From positions 62,001-126,000 of the forward strand of contig NZ_JACJHX010000012.1 in assembly GCF_014138605.1 (NCBI RefSeq): a DNA stretch of 64,000 nt, read 5' to 3'. Of the stretch, positions 35,361 to 44,654 are shown piece by piece (the stretch's first letter is position 1; each line of letters starts with the position of its first letter). The notes beneath the pieces are model-generated. The model was not told the origin of the DNA. It saw nothing but the letters and a program-made list of their open reading frames with translations, and searched no databases. This DNA is from Peribacillus huizhouensis (GTDB taxonomy: Bacteria > Bacillota > Bacilli > Bacillales > DSM-1321). The translations under genes were made by a program, and so were the position numbers.

Positions 35361-36968
35361 TTGAATATGAGAAGGGTATCACTACAAACAAAGATTCATG
35401 GGTTAGTACTTACATTAAGCTTATTTCTGATTATCTTATTAACGTCTTACTTTACCTATATGGAAGGTAAGCAAATGGCAGAGGATAGAGGGCTTATTGC
35501 TTTAGAGATATCTAAAGTCATTTCATTTATGCCATCTATTATCGAGGCATTTGAATTAGAAAATCCATCTGAGGAAATCCAACCTATCATCGAAAAAATC
35601 AAGAATGAAACGGGTGCTGAATTTATTGTAGTAGGGAATAAGGATGGTATTCGTTATTCCCACCCATTGCCATCAGAAATTGGAAAGCGGATGATAGGTG
35701 GAGATAACGAGCGGGCGATTCAAAATGGTGAATATTATATTTCGGAAGCACGTGGTTCCCTTGGTCTTTCGATGAGAGGGAAATCGCCGATATTCGATAA
35801 GCAAGGAAACATAATTGGTGTTGTTTCGGTAGGATATTTAGTAGAGGATGTTAAAGAACAAATCGTAAGAAATGTGTCCAAAGAGTTGTTTGTTTCTTTC
35901 CTAGCTCTTGTTATATCAATAATAGGCAGCTATTTGCTTGCACGAAGTATACGTAAAGATACGATGGGATTAGAGCCATATGAAATCGTTAATTTATATA
36001 AAGAAAAAAATGCCGTGCTTCATTCTGTGAAAGAAGGAATTCTCTCCGTTGATAAAAACGGCATGATTAATTCCATGAATAAACCAGCAAAAAAACTGTT
36101 GAACGTTAAAGGAACTGTTCGCCGGTTGAAGGTAGATGGATTATTTCCTTCAAGTCAATTATATGATGTTCTTAAATCAGGCGAGCCGCAAATCGATCGT
36201 GAAATGACTTGGAAACATCAAACGATTATTGTGAGCATCACCCCGATTTTTGATGATGATGGAGTAAGTGGTGTAGTTGCTTCATTTCGTGATAAAACGG
36301 AAATCGAGCAAATGGTGAACACAATATCAGAAGTAAAAATGTATTCAGAAGATCTAAGAGCACAAACACATGAATATACGAACAAATTATATGTACTATC
36401 CGGATTAATCCAACTGGGCGAATATGACGAAGCGATAAACATGATTCAAAGTGAAAGTTCCGAGCTTCAATTTCTCAATCAGATTGTATTCGAACAAATA
36501 AAGGATACAAAGGTCCAGGCAATCTTGTTAGGGAAATTAGGTAAAGCATCTGAAAAAAAAGTTAGATTTGAAATAGATTCGCAAAGCTACATCGACAAAC
36601 TTCCGGATCATATCAAATTGTTCCAGATAACACTCGTACTTGGCAATTTAATAGATAATGCCTTTGAGGCGGTTTATGACATAGAGGAACCGATTGTAAA
36701 GTTATTCGCGACTGATATTGGAGAAGATATCATCTTTGAAGTAAGCGACAATGGTAAAGGAATCACGGAAGAAGAAATGGTCGTGCTTTTTGAACGTGGT
36801 TTCACTTCGAAGACGAGTGAAAAACCAAGAGGATACGGACTATACAACGCTGATAGTGCAGTAAAGGAACTTGGAGGCATAATCGAAGTACATAGCGAGG
36901 CAGAAAACACGGTATTCACCGTTTATCTGCCTAAAGAAAAAAGAGGAGGAGAAGTATGGGGAAAATAA
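35361..36968 (+). CDS. CitA/DcuS-type sensor histidine kinase, second
   Basis: A 535-residue paralogue of the kinase at 27.4 kb with the same order: helix, CitA-type sensor domain (GAEFIVVGNKDGIRYSHP), second helix near 175-195, cytoplasmic PAS, phospho-acceptor segment AQTHEYTNKLYVLSGL, HATPase (GNLIDNAFEAV, GYGLYNADS). The TTG at 35361 is 7 bases after GAGGAT; the frame is open from TTG 35349. It overlaps the regulator gene by 13 bp. Likely controls citM downstream. Confidence 0.9.
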   Translation: MNMRRVSLQTKIHGLVLTLSLFLIILLTSYFTYMEGKQMAEDRGLIALEISKVISFMPSIIEAFELENPSEEIQPIIEKIKNETGAEFIVVGNKDGIRYSHPLPSEIGKRMIGGDNERAIQNGEYYISEARGSLGLSMRGKSPIFDKQGNIIGVVSVGYLVEDVKEQIVRNVSKELFVSFLALVISIIGSYLLARSIRKDTMGLEPYEIVNLYKEKNAVLHSVKEGILSVDKNGMINSMNKPAKKLLNVKGTVRRLKVDGLFPSSQLYDVLKSGEPQIDREMTWKHQTIIVSITPIFDDDGVSGVVASFRDKTEIEQMVNTISEVKMYSEDLRAQTHEYTNKLYVLSGLIQLGEYDEAINMIQSESSELQFLNQIVFEQIKDTKVQAILLGKLGKASEKKVRFEIDSQSYIDKLPDHIKLFQITLVLGNLIDNAFEAVYDIEEPIVKLFATDIGEDIIFEVSDNGKGITEEEMVVLFERGFTSKTSEKPRGYGLYNADSAVKELGGIIEVHSEAENTVFTVYLPKEKRGGEVWGK

Positions 36969-37639
36969 GAGCGGTTATTGTAGAAGATGATTTTCGCGTA
37001 GCAGATATTCATGAGAAGTTTCTGAATAAATTTGCAGAAATCGATGTAATAGGAAAAGCACTAAATGCCAAACAGATGATACGAATTTTGGAGCAAAAAA
37101 AACCTGACTTGCTCCTCCTAGATGTGTATTTGCCAGACAAACTTGGTTCCGATTTGCTACCAATCATTCGTCAAAAATTCCCGCAAGTGGATATTATCAT
37201 GATTACGGCAGCAATCGATAAAGAAATACTTGAACATGCGCTTCGCTATGGTGTGGAGTACTATTTGATCAAACCAGTAAAAATGGAGCGTTTTTATCAA
37301 ACGATTGAAGAATATCTTAATAAGTCCCAGCTTTTGCAAACTAAGCGTGATTTAGACCAAGATTTTGTAGATCTTATTTTTCAAAAAAAATCCCCAACCA
37401 AGGAAAAGAACGGTGTTATATTACCTAAAGGAGTCGATGAAATCACATTATCGAAAGTGAGAACTGTTCTTGAAATGAGTGACACGGGTTTGTCGGCGGA
37501 ACAAGTGAGTGTTCAAATTGGTGCTTCGAGAACAACCGCAAGGCGATATTTGGAATATTTGATATCTGTCAGGGAATGTAAAGCTGAAGTGGTATACGGA
37601 GTTGTAGGGCGCCCAGAACGAAGATATTGTAAAATTTAG
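36956..37639 (+). CDS. CitB/DcuR-family response regulator, second
   Basis: A 227-residue regulator: VEDD acidic pocket, phospho-Asp in LLDVYLPD, Lys in YLIKPVK, and a C-terminal helix-turn-helix ending VYGVVGRPERRYC. AGGAGGAGAA precedes the ATG inside the kinase gene end. Clearly paralogous to the regulator at 29.0 kb. Confidence 0.9.
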   Translation: MGKIRAVIVEDDFRVADIHEKFLNKFAEIDVIGKALNAKQMIRILEQKKPDLLLLDVYLPDKLGSDLLPIIRQKFPQVDIIMITAAIDKEILEHALRYGVEYYLIKPVKMERFYQTIEEYLNKSQLLQTKRDLDQDFVDLIFQKKSPTKEKNGVILPKGVDEITLSKVRTVLEMSDTGLSAEQVSVQIGASRTTARRYLEYLISVRECKAEVVYGVVGRPERRYCKI

Positions 37640-37704
37640 AGGAAATCCCATCTTGTTTCTAAGAAGGGCTGAATAATATTGATAGAGTTCGGTCTTTCTC
37701 TGGC

Positions 37705-37744
37705 GGAAGAAGTACTCCCCCACTGATTGAAGTTTCACTTTATC
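37705..37744 (+). repeat. Family C right-end fragment
   Basis: CCCCCACTGATTGAAGTTTC then ACTTTAT matches the right end of family C. The left part is missing. Confidence 0.5.
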
Positions 37745-37867
37745 AGGTATACTGATTTTATCGAGAAAACATCCAAAATTCCGACTCCGCACCGTCATCA
37801 TTGTAATTAGGCGAGTGTAGCGTGCTTCATGATATATCCTTCATGGTAAATTGTGCTGTTTAACGCT

Positions 37868-37932
37868 GGATTCGTTTTGTGTAAAAGAACGAATCCTTAA
37901 GTATTCACGGAAAGCCAAAAACCTTTCGTGAA
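37868..37932 (+). promoter_or_regulatory. Two inverted repeats upstream of citM
   Basis: GGATTCGTT with AACGAATCC (37868-37896, perfect 9-bp arms) and TTCACGGAAAG with CTTTCGTGAA (37903-37932). They lie 110-180 bp before the citM start and may be operators for the regulator encoded just upstream, or leader structures. Confidence 0.4.
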
Positions 37933-37976
37933 CAAAATGAACAAAATTATCACAATTGTTTTAAAACACTTTAATT

Positions 37977-37990
37977 TGCAAACGCTTACA
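37977..37990 (+). promoter_or_regulatory. cre box (CcpA site) before citM
   Basis: TGCAAACGCTTACA fits TGNAANCGNWNNCA fully. Located 55 bp before the ATG. Citrate uptake by CitM is CcpA-repressed in B. subtilis, which agrees. Confidence 0.65.
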
Positions 37991-38044
37991 ACAAAGAGAG
38001 CATAGAGTACAATTTATCTATATATAAGATTAGGAGTGATAAAT

Positions 38045-39337
38045 ATGCTCGCTTTACTTGGATATATGATGATAATTGTATTTATGATTTTAATAATGAC
38101 AGGGAGACTTTCAGCTATGATTGCTCTCATTGTCGTGCCAATTGTATTTGCACTCATAGGTGGTTTCGGGAGTGAGATGGGTCCAATGGCGTTAGAGGGA
38201 ATCAAAAGTGTTGCTCCAACGGGAATCATGATATTATTTGCGATTTTATTCTTTGGTGTTTTGATTGATGCTGGAGTTTTTGACCCAATAATTAAGACAA
38301 TTCTTAAGTTGGTAAAAGGAGATCCTGTAAAAATTGCCATAGGGACAGCTATTTTGGCTCTGCTAATTTCACTGGATGGAGATGGAACGACCACATATAT
38401 GATTACAATTTCTGCAATGCTTCCCCTTTATAAAAGGATCGGCATGAGACCACTTCTCTTAGCAGGGATTGCTGTTTCCGCTTCAGGCGTTATGAATCTA
38501 CTACCTTGGGGAGGGCCGACAGCAAGGGTGATGACCGCATTGAACCTTGAAATGTCAGACGTATTCACACCTGTTATTCCTTCTATGATTGGCGGTGTTC
38601 TATTCGTTTTGTTCATGGCTTATTGTCTCGGGAAAAAAGAAAGAAAAAGAATTGGTGTCATAGAGTTTGACTATCAGGGAGTAGCTCAACAAGCGGCTAC
38701 AACTGAGGAATTGTATGTAAAACGCCCTAAATTAATTGTATTTAACTATGCTTTAACGATTACCTTATTAGTAGCACTAATCATGGAATTACTGCCATCA
38801 GCCGTTTTGTTCATGATTGGTTTTGCCATAGCCATAACGATAAATTATCCGAAATTGAGTGACCAAAAAGAACGTGTAGCAAATTATGCTGATAATGCTT
38901 TATCTGTTGTTTCGATGATTTTTGCCGCTGGAATTTTCACTGGAATTCTTGCAGGAACGGAAATGGTGGATGCTATGGCAAATTCGATGATTCAGCATAT
39001 TCCAGATGTTATGGGTTCGCACTTTGCTGTAATCACGGCAGTTATTAGTGCGCCGTTTACGTTCTTCATGTCCAATGATGCCTTTTACTACGGAGTACTT
39101 CCATTACTAGCTAAGGCTGGAGCTGCTTATGGAATCGACCCAGCTTTGATTGGAAGAGCTTCTCTTTTAGGATTGCCTGTTCATTTATTAAGTCCTCTTG
39201 TTCCTTCTACCTATCTATTGGTCGGGATGGTTGGAGAAGATTTTGGAGCATTACAGCGTTCCTTCTTGAAGTGGGCATGTGGTTCAACAGCTGTCATGAT
39301 TATTGTAGCTATTGTATTAGGAATCATCCCTTTTTAA
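38045..39337 (+). CDS. citM: CitMHS-family citrate:cation symporter
   Basis: A 430-residue protein of about 12 helices, with ISLDGDGTTTYMITISAML near residue 113 and ASGVMNLLPWGGPTAR near 150, the CitM/CitH signature loops. B. subtilis CitM takes up citrate complexed with Mg2+ and related metals; CitH prefers Ca2+. Which one this is cannot be decided. ATG at 38045 follows AGGAGTGAT at good spacing. Controlled, by position, by the two-component pair upstream and by CcpA. Confidence 0.9.
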   Translation: MLALLGYMMIIVFMILIMTGRLSAMIALIVVPIVFALIGGFGSEMGPMALEGIKSVAPTGIMILFAILFFGVLIDAGVFDPIIKTILKLVKGDPVKIAIGTAILALLISLDGDGTTTYMITISAMLPLYKRIGMRPLLLAGIAVSASGVMNLLPWGGPTARVMTALNLEMSDVFTPVIPSMIGGVLFVLFMAYCLGKKERKRIGVIEFDYQGVAQQAATTEELYVKRPKLIVFNYALTITLLVALIMELLPSAVLFMIGFAIAITINYPKLSDQKERVANYADNALSVVSMIFAAGIFTGILAGTEMVDAMANSMIQHIPDVMGSHFAVITAVISAPFTFFMSNDAFYYGVLPLLAKAGAAYGIDPALIGRASLLGLPVHLLSPLVPSTYLLVGMVGEDFGALQRSFLKWACGSTAVMIIVAIVLGIIPF

Positions 39338-39427
39338 ACTCGCGAAAGATATGAAAGGGAGGACTATTAGGAGTTTTTGTGCAGTAGCTTACACTTTTCA
39401 TACTATTAAATTTTGCAGATGTGCCTA

Positions 39428-39475
39428 ACGTGTATCTTACAGAAATCAAGTTTTCTGTATATACACGTCTTTTTG
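39428..39475 (+). terminator. Intrinsic terminator after citM
   Basis: ACGTGTAT...ACAGAAA pairs with TTTTCTGT...ATACACGT, followed by CTTTTTG. Confidence 0.78.
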
Positions 39476-39502
39476 TCTATTGCGAAATGCTTTCTCTTGC
39501 TT

Positions 39503-39700
39503 TAACGGAAAGTCAAGACTTCCCCCTCAAGGCTTAGAGGAATTGAAAAAGCGTAGGTGGGGGACATCTGCCCGTAAAAGCTCAATCGGGTTTGTAGTGT
39601 CGCTTTACCCACACTGTGTGGAGGTTTTAGCGACACTAGAACGGGACTACAATCAGTGGAGGATGAAGAAAAACCCCCATTGATTGAAGTTCCACTTTAT
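39503..39700 (+). repeat. Family C element, copy C5
   Basis: Contains the blocks CCCCCTCAAGGCTTAGAGGA, AGGTGGGGGAC, TAGTGTCGC with GCGACACTAGAACGGGACTA, CAATCAGTGGAGGATGAAG and the end GATTGAAGTTCCACTTTAT. The left boundary is less clear (TTTAACGG in place of TTTATCCCGCATTAACGGG). Confidence 0.7.
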
Positions 39701-39878
39701 TGGTACTTGTTCAAACTGGAGAGTGCTTCAAGATAATAGTGCTTTGGCAAGTTCGAAACAATTACGGAGCTAATATAATCTTTACTTATGGTTAGTCATA
39801 TCAAAATTATATTTTATTTATAACTGTCCATTCATTATAATTATTCATATAGAGAGCGGAAAGAAGGACGATGTAAAA

Positions 39879-40979
39879 TTGAATAAAAATATATGGATGT
39901 TTATTGTTCTAAGTAGCGCAGGTGGTTTTTTACTTTCATTGACAGGTCTGTCGATCGGATGGATGCTTGGAACATTAATCTTCGCTGCACTCATTTCTTT
40001 CGTATCACCAAATTTTCTAGGGGCGAAAGGTCTACCGAAATACTGGCTAAATATAGGGCAGTGTATTTTAGGTATTGAACTAGGTCAAAAAATTAATCTA
40101 TCAGTTCTTACAGTCTTTCAGCAACATTGGATGGTTATTATAGTCATGCTACTGCTTTCAATTATGTTTTCATTACTTTCAGGTTTGGCACTTTGGAAAT
40201 TTAGCGAAACTAATATGCTGACTAGTTTTTTCGGTACGGCACCGGGTGGATTATCGGCTATGCCAGGAATGGCTGAGGAAGTCGGTGCCAACACAGCGGT
40301 CGTTAGCATTATCCAAACGATGCGTGTTTTTCTTGTTATTTTAATTATTCCGATTGTCGTGTCCTTAATGGTGGTAATTCCGACGGCACCGGTTATCGTA
40401 CAATCGCCAGGCGCTGTTTTTGAAATCCATCACTTATTATGGAGCCTGGTGCTTGCTGTCGTTGCCTATTGGGGATATCATGTAGGTAAATATTTGAAAT
40501 TTCCGGCTCCGTGGCTCCTTGGAAGCATGGTTGGAGTCGCCGTTGTTCAATCCATCACATCTACCACTACTGGACACGATATGATTGCCTTCTGGCCACA
40601 TAGTTTCATGGTCGTATCGCAGATTTTAATTGCCGTATCGATTGGCTCCCGTTTTCGCAAAGAAATGTTTATTGGTTTAAAACAAACATTAGTTGTTGCC
40701 TTCATCAGTACGGTCATGTTAATCGTGGCGATGTTTGTGTGTGCTTATTTTGTTTCAGAAATCACCGGAATGGCGTTTATGACCACAGCTCTTGCGTTCG
40801 CACCGGGTGGCGTTGCAGAGATGGCGACAACAGCAGTCGTGCTAGATGCTGATTCCACATTTGTTGTGGCTGTGCAGGTGCTCCGAATTATCGTAGTTTG
40901 TCTCGTGATGCCGCCGATTTTTAAATTGCTGCATAAGTGGGAAAATCAAAAAAGTGTCCATTCCCATATTTCAGCTTAA
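39879..40979 (+). CDS. AbrB-family transporter (PF05145)
   Basis: A 366-residue membrane protein made of two homologous halves; GTAPGGLSAMPGMAEEVGAN (about 114) and AFAPGGVAEMATTAVVLDAD (about 305) are the repeated AbrB-duplication motifs. Old annotations call this family ammonia monooxygenase, which is not supported; members are putative carboxylate or aromatic-acid permeases and often lie beside tct genes. TTG start with AAGAAGGACG upstream. Confidence 0.83.
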   Translation: MNKNIWMFIVLSSAGGFLLSLTGLSIGWMLGTLIFAALISFVSPNFLGAKGLPKYWLNIGQCILGIELGQKINLSVLTVFQQHWMVIIVMLLLSIMFSLLSGLALWKFSETNMLTSFFGTAPGGLSAMPGMAEEVGANTAVVSIIQTMRVFLVILIIPIVVSLMVVIPTAPVIVQSPGAVFEIHHLLWSLVLAVVAYWGYHVGKYLKFPAPWLLGSMVGVAVVQSITSTTTGHDMIAFWPHSFMVVSQILIAVSIGSRFRKEMFIGLKQTLVVAFISTVMLIVAMFVCAYFVSEITGMAFMTTALAFAPGGVAEMATTAVVLDADSTFVVAVQVLRIIVVCLVMPPIFKLLHKWENQKSVHSHISA

Positions 40980-41061
40980 GATTATTAGTGAGGTAATAGA
41001 CGGATGAATAAGGCAGTGGGAATTTATTTACTAAAATCCTGAAGGCAGGTTTTTAACCACT

Positions 41062-41170
41062 TTTATGCGCACTAACGGAAGTCAAGTCCCCATCTCAAGG
41101 CTTAGAGGAATTGAAGAAGCATAGGTGGGGGACTACTGTCCGTAAAGCCTGATTGAAGTTTTACTCTTGT
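41062..41170 (+). repeat. Family C element, copy C6 (shortened)
   Basis: Starts TTTATGCGCACTAACGGAAG, keeps CCCATCTCAAGGCTTAGAGG and AGGTGGGGGAC, and jumps to the end GATTGAAGTTTTACTC. It lies just before the mtn promoter. Confidence 0.68.
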
Positions 41171-41203
41171 ATAAATCTGAATATAAAAATAATTAATAAT
41201 ACA

Positions 41204-41232
41204 TTGACATTAATCAATCAAAATGACATAAT
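41204..41232 (+). promoter_or_regulatory. Sigma-A promoter of the mtn operon
   Basis: TTGACA, 17 bases, CATAAT. The SAM riboswitch begins about 44 bases after the -10 box. Confidence 0.68.
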
Positions 41233-41275
41233 TTATACGAAATTACAATAAACTTAAATTTTTTATATACAAAAT

Positions 41276-41424
41276 CTTATCAAGAGCAGGTGGAGGGACA
41301 AGCCCGATGATACCCGGCAACCGACTTATTTTTAAGCACGGTGCTAATTCTTGCAGCAGAAATGCTGATAGATAAGAAGTTGTTTTTTATTCGGAAACCT
41401 CTTCTTATTGAAGGGGTTTTTTAT
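41276..41424 (+). ncRNA. SAM-I (S-box) riboswitch with terminator
   Basis: CTTATCAAGAGCAGGTGGAG then GGACAAGCCCGATGATACCCGGCAACC are the S-box P1/P2 core; GGTGCTAATTCTTGCAGC and GATAGATAAG close the aptamer at about 41380. AAACCTCTTCTT with GAAGGGGTTTTTTA (41395-41424) is the terminator. SAM binding should stop transcription of the mtn genes, so the operon is on when methionine/SAM is low. Confidence 0.95.
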
Positions 41425-41451
41425 ATTTTTTGAAAGGAAGAAGTGGCAAAA

Positions 41452-42675
41452 ATGAGCGAAGTAACAGCTGTGTACAGCATAATAACTGATTCATCAAGCT
41501 TGGAACAAAAAGCCGAAGAAATAGCGCTTGGTCTAACGGTTGGTTCTTGGACGAACCTGCCGCTACTCGAACAAGAACAATTAAAAAATCATAAAGGTCG
41601 AGTTGTCACGGTCAAAGAAGTGGATGAAGAGAAGGTATCTGGAAAAAACGTTGGCGAACTTCACATTGCTTTTCCAGCGGCTAATTTTTCAAAAGATATT
41701 CCTGCTATCCTGACGACAACTTTCGGAAAATTATCGCTAGATGGAGAAATTAAATTAGTAGATTTAAAGTTTGATCAAGACCTTTTAAGCCATTTTCCAG
41801 GACCTCGTTTTGGAATTGCAGGCATTCGCGAAAAGCTTCAAGTCTTTGATCGTCCTTTAATTATGAGTATTTTCAAGGGAGTTATTGGGAGGGATTTAGA
41901 TTATCTGCTCAACCAATTACGAGAACAGGCATTGGGTGGTGTTGACCTAGTGAAGGACGATGAAATCCTCTTTGAAAACCCTCTCACTCCTCTTGAAAAA
42001 AGAGTAACAGAAGGAAAGAAAGTACTTGATCAAGTGTATGAAGAAACTGGTCATAGAACGTTATATGCCGTGAATTTAACAGGAAGAACGTTCGAATTAA
42101 GGGATCGAGCTAGAAAAGCAAGAGATTTAGGAGCGGATGTTTTGTTATTTAACGTTTTTGCTTATGGTCTTGATGTCTTACAAAGTTTACGAGAAGATGA
42201 GGAAATTGCTCTTCCAATTATGGCTCACCCTGCCGTTAGCGGTGCATTCACTTCATCAGAAAAATATGGGCTTTCTCATGCCTTACTCTTAGGGAAATTG
42301 GAAAGATTGGCAGGAGCGGACTTTTCCTTGTTTCCTTCACCATACGGCAGTGTAGCTTTGGACAGAGATAAGGTGATAGCGATAAAAGAGGAGTTAATAA
42401 AGAAAACACAGATTAAATCGGTATTTCCTGTACCATCAGCTGGGATTCACCCAGGTCTCGTACCTTTATTGATCCAAGATTTCGGAAAGGATTGTGTCAT
42501 TAATGCAGGTGGAGGCGTTCATGGACACCCACAAGGAGCGCAGGGTGGTGGAAAGGCGTTTCATCAAGCAATTGAATTGGTACTTTCTGGGACTTCGTTT
42601 TCAGAAGAAACTGCTGCATTTGAACTTCAGGAGGCAGTCCGGCTATGGGGCTGGAAGGATGTGGTTGCGAAGTGA
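41452..42675 (+). CDS. mtnW: 2,3-diketo-5-methylthiopentyl-1-phosphate enolase (MtnW)
   Basis: A 407-residue RuBisCO-like protein. [19 protein letters not shown] holds the Lys/Asp/Glu metal site and [14 protein letters not shown] the phosphate loop. It enolises the diketo intermediate in methionine salvage. I prefer ATG 41452 (MSEVTA), which matches the usual N-terminus; GTG at 41443 lies very close to AAGGAAG. First gene behind the SAM riboswitch; its stop overlaps the mtnX start. Confidence 0.93.
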   Translation: MSEVTAVYSIITDSSSLEQKAEEIALGLTVGSWTNLPLLEQEQLKNHKGRVVTVKEVDEEKVSGKNVGELHIAFPAANFSKDIPAILTTTFGKLSLDGEIKLVDLKFDQDLLSHFPGPRFGIAGIREKLQVFDRPLIMSIFKGVIGRDLDYLLNQLREQALGGVDLVKDDEILFENPLTPLEKRVTEGKKVLDQVYEETGHRTLYAVNLTGRTFELRDRARKARDLGADVLLFNVFAYGLDVLQSLREDEEIALPIMAHPAVSGAFTSSEKYGLSHALLLGKLERLAGADFSLFPSPYGSVALDRDKVIAIKEELIKKTQIKSVFPVPSAGIHPGLVPLLIQDFGKDCVINAGGGVHGHPQGAQGGGKAFHQAIELVLSGTSFSEETAAFELQEAVRLWGWKDVVAK

Positions 42676-43355
42676 ATAATCCAATCATTTTTTGTGACTT
42701 TGATGGTACGGTAACAAAGAAAGACAATATTGTTAGTATAATGAAGCAATTTGCTCCACCAGAATGGGAGATGTGGAAGGATCAAGTTTTATCTCGTTCG
42801 GTCAGTATCCAAGAAGGGGTAGGCAACATGTTTCGTCTCCTTCCAACTTCACGAAAACAGGAGATTACTAAGTTTGTTTTAGAAAATAGTGAGATTCGCG
42901 AAGGGTTTAGCGAATTTGTTCAATATACGAAAAAGCAACAGATCCCCCTTTATATCGTAAGTGGAGGGATGGATTTTTTTGTTAGACCAATTCTCGCCCC
43001 GTTTGACTCTATTGCCGGAGTGTTTTGTAATCAGGCTGATTTCTTAGGTGAAACGATTCAAATACAATGGCCACATCCTTGTGATCAGACATGTACGAAT
43101 CAAAATTGCGGCTGTTGCAAACCTGCGATAATCCGACAACTATCGAATGCCAAGACGCATGCAATAGTCATTGGCGATTCTGTAACAGATTTGGAAGCTG
43201 CGAAAATTTCTCATACTGTCATAGCAAGAGATTATTTAGCTGAAAAATGCGGAGAGCTTTCGATTCCATTTCAACCTTTTGATACGTTTTATGATTGCAT
43301 AGACATTTTAGAGAAATTACAAATAAGTAGTCAAACGAAGGGGGTTGGAAAATGA
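42672..43355 (+). CDS. mtnX: 2-hydroxy-3-keto-5-methylthiopentenyl-1-phosphate phosphatase (MtnX)
   Basis: A 227-residue HAD-family phosphatase: FCDFDGTVT (nucleophile Asp and acid Asp), VSGGMDFF and [11 protein letters not shown]. It dephosphorylates the product of MtnW. The GTG start overlaps the mtnW stop (GTGA) and follows GGAAGGATG. A Cys-rich patch ([13 protein letters not shown]) is present, as in other MtnX proteins. Confidence 0.92.
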   Translation: MNNPIIFCDFDGTVTKKDNIVSIMKQFAPPEWEMWKDQVLSRSVSIQEGVGNMFRLLPTSRKQEITKFVLENSEIREGFSEFVQYTKKQQIPLYIVSGGMDFFVRPILAPFDSIAGVFCNQADFLGETIQIQWPHPCDQTCTNQNCGCCKPAIIRQLSNAKTHAIVIGDSVTDLEAAKISHTVIARDYLAEKCGELSIPFQPFDTFYDCIDILEKLQISSQTKGVGK

Positions 43356-43993
43356 GTGTGTTACTTACTCGTCATCATGAGCTTATGGAGATAAAAGCTG
43401 AATTGGCCGAGAGAGATTGGTTTATGGGCACGAGCGGTAATTTAGCGATTAAAGTACAAAATGATCCATTGCAATTTCTTGTCACGGCAAGCGGAAAAGA
43501 TAAACGAAAAAAAACAAATGAAGACTTTCTGCTTGTGGATGGTGATGGAAATCCTGTCGGAAGCACGAATGTGAAGCCTTCTTTTGAGACGCTGCTGCAT
43601 TGTGAAATATACAAAAGAACGGATGCCGGCTGCAGTCTCCATGTTCATACAGTAGCGAACAATGTGATTTCTGAATTGTATGGCGACGTGGGGAAAGTGG
43701 TTTTTCAAGGTCAGGAGCTAATAAAGGCATTTGACCGGTGGGATGAGAATGCAGAGTTAATCATTCCAATCATCCGGAACTATGCGGATATTCCTAGATT
43801 AGCAGCAACCTTTGCTTCCTTTGCGAATGAAAATAAAGGAGCCGTGTTGATTCGTAATCACGGAATCACTGCATGGGGGAAAGATGGCTTTGAAGCTAAA
43901 AAAATTCTCGAAGCCTGTGAGTTTTTATTTCAGTATCAGCTCTCATTACTTCAGGCAAAAGCCGGACTTTATGGAGCAAGACACTTGACTTGA
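43352..43993 (+). CDS. mtnB: Methylthioribulose-1-phosphate dehydratase (MtnB)
   Basis: A 213-residue class II aldolase-fold enzyme; zinc ligands in LHVHTVANN and in [10 protein letters not shown], and the N-terminal [12 protein letters not shown] phosphate loop. It acts before MtnW in the pathway. The ATG overlaps the mtnX stop (ATGA). Confidence 0.93.
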   Translation: MSVLLTRHHELMEIKAELAERDWFMGTSGNLAIKVQNDPLQFLVTASGKDKRKKTNEDFLLVDGDGNPVGSTNVKPSFETLLHCEIYKRTDAGCSLHVHTVANNVISELYGDVGKVVFQGQELIKAFDRWDENAELIIPIIRNYADIPRLAATFASFANENKGAVLIRNHGITAWGKDGFEAKKILEACEFLFQYQLSLLQAKAGLYGARHLT

Positions 43994-44039
43994 AAAGTCT
44001 AATAAGTTCGATTTATCTAATAAATTTTTAGGAGGAAAT

Positions 44040-44573
44040 ATGATGACAACGATTGTTATTCAAGGAACTAATGAAGTAATTGATAACCAAGAGGAAGTAA
44101 TTGCATTTTTGCAAGAACAAGGCGTGATTTATGAATCATGGGATATTTCAAAATTACCAGTTCACTTACAAGAGAAGTATGTGTTAAGTGATGAAGAAAA
44201 ACAAGAGATATTAACAGTTTTCCAACCTGAAATTACGGATATCGCAAACAGAAGAGGCTACAAGGCTTGGGACGTTATTTCACTTGCAGAGCATACGCCA
44301 AATCTTGACGAGTTATTAAAGAATTTCCAGCGTGAGCATCACCATACAGATGATGAAGTACGATTTATCGTGAGTGGGCATGGCGTTTTTATTATTCAAG
44401 GAAAAAATGGCCCGTTTTTTGAGGTTCACTTACATCCTGGAGACCTCATTTCTGTTCCTGTCGGGGTTCGTCATTACTTCACGTTAGATGACGATCGCAG
44501 AGTAGTTGCCATACGAGTTTTTGTCACAGCAGAAGGTTGGGTGCCTGTTTACGAGGAAGAAGCTGCACGTTAA
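44040..44573 (+). CDS. mtnD: Acireductone dioxygenase (MtnD)
   Basis: A 177-residue cupin; the metal site is seen in EHHHTDDEVRFIV and a later His in FEVHLHPGD. With iron it yields the keto acid precursor of methionine, with nickel an off-pathway product. AGGAGGAAAT precedes two adjacent ATG codons (44040, 44043). Confidence 0.92.
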   Translation: MMTTIVIQGTNEVIDNQEEVIAFLQEQGVIYESWDISKLPVHLQEKYVLSDEEKQEILTVFQPEITDIANRRGYKAWDVISLAEHTPNLDELLKNFQREHHHTDDEVRFIVSGHGVFIIQGKNGPFFEVHLHPGDLISVPVGVRHYFTLDDDRRVVAIRVFVTAEGWVPVYEEEAAR

Positions 44574-44654
44574 ATTATCATAATATTTAAAGTAGTCATA
44601 TTACTAGTTTCAAATAATTTTTCATTGAGTGTGGCTGTTTAGGAGGGGGTTTAT

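Noticed and set aside
39480-39683. Open frame of 67 codons after citM
   Set aside because: It lies across family C copy C5; the reading is repeat sequence, not a gene.
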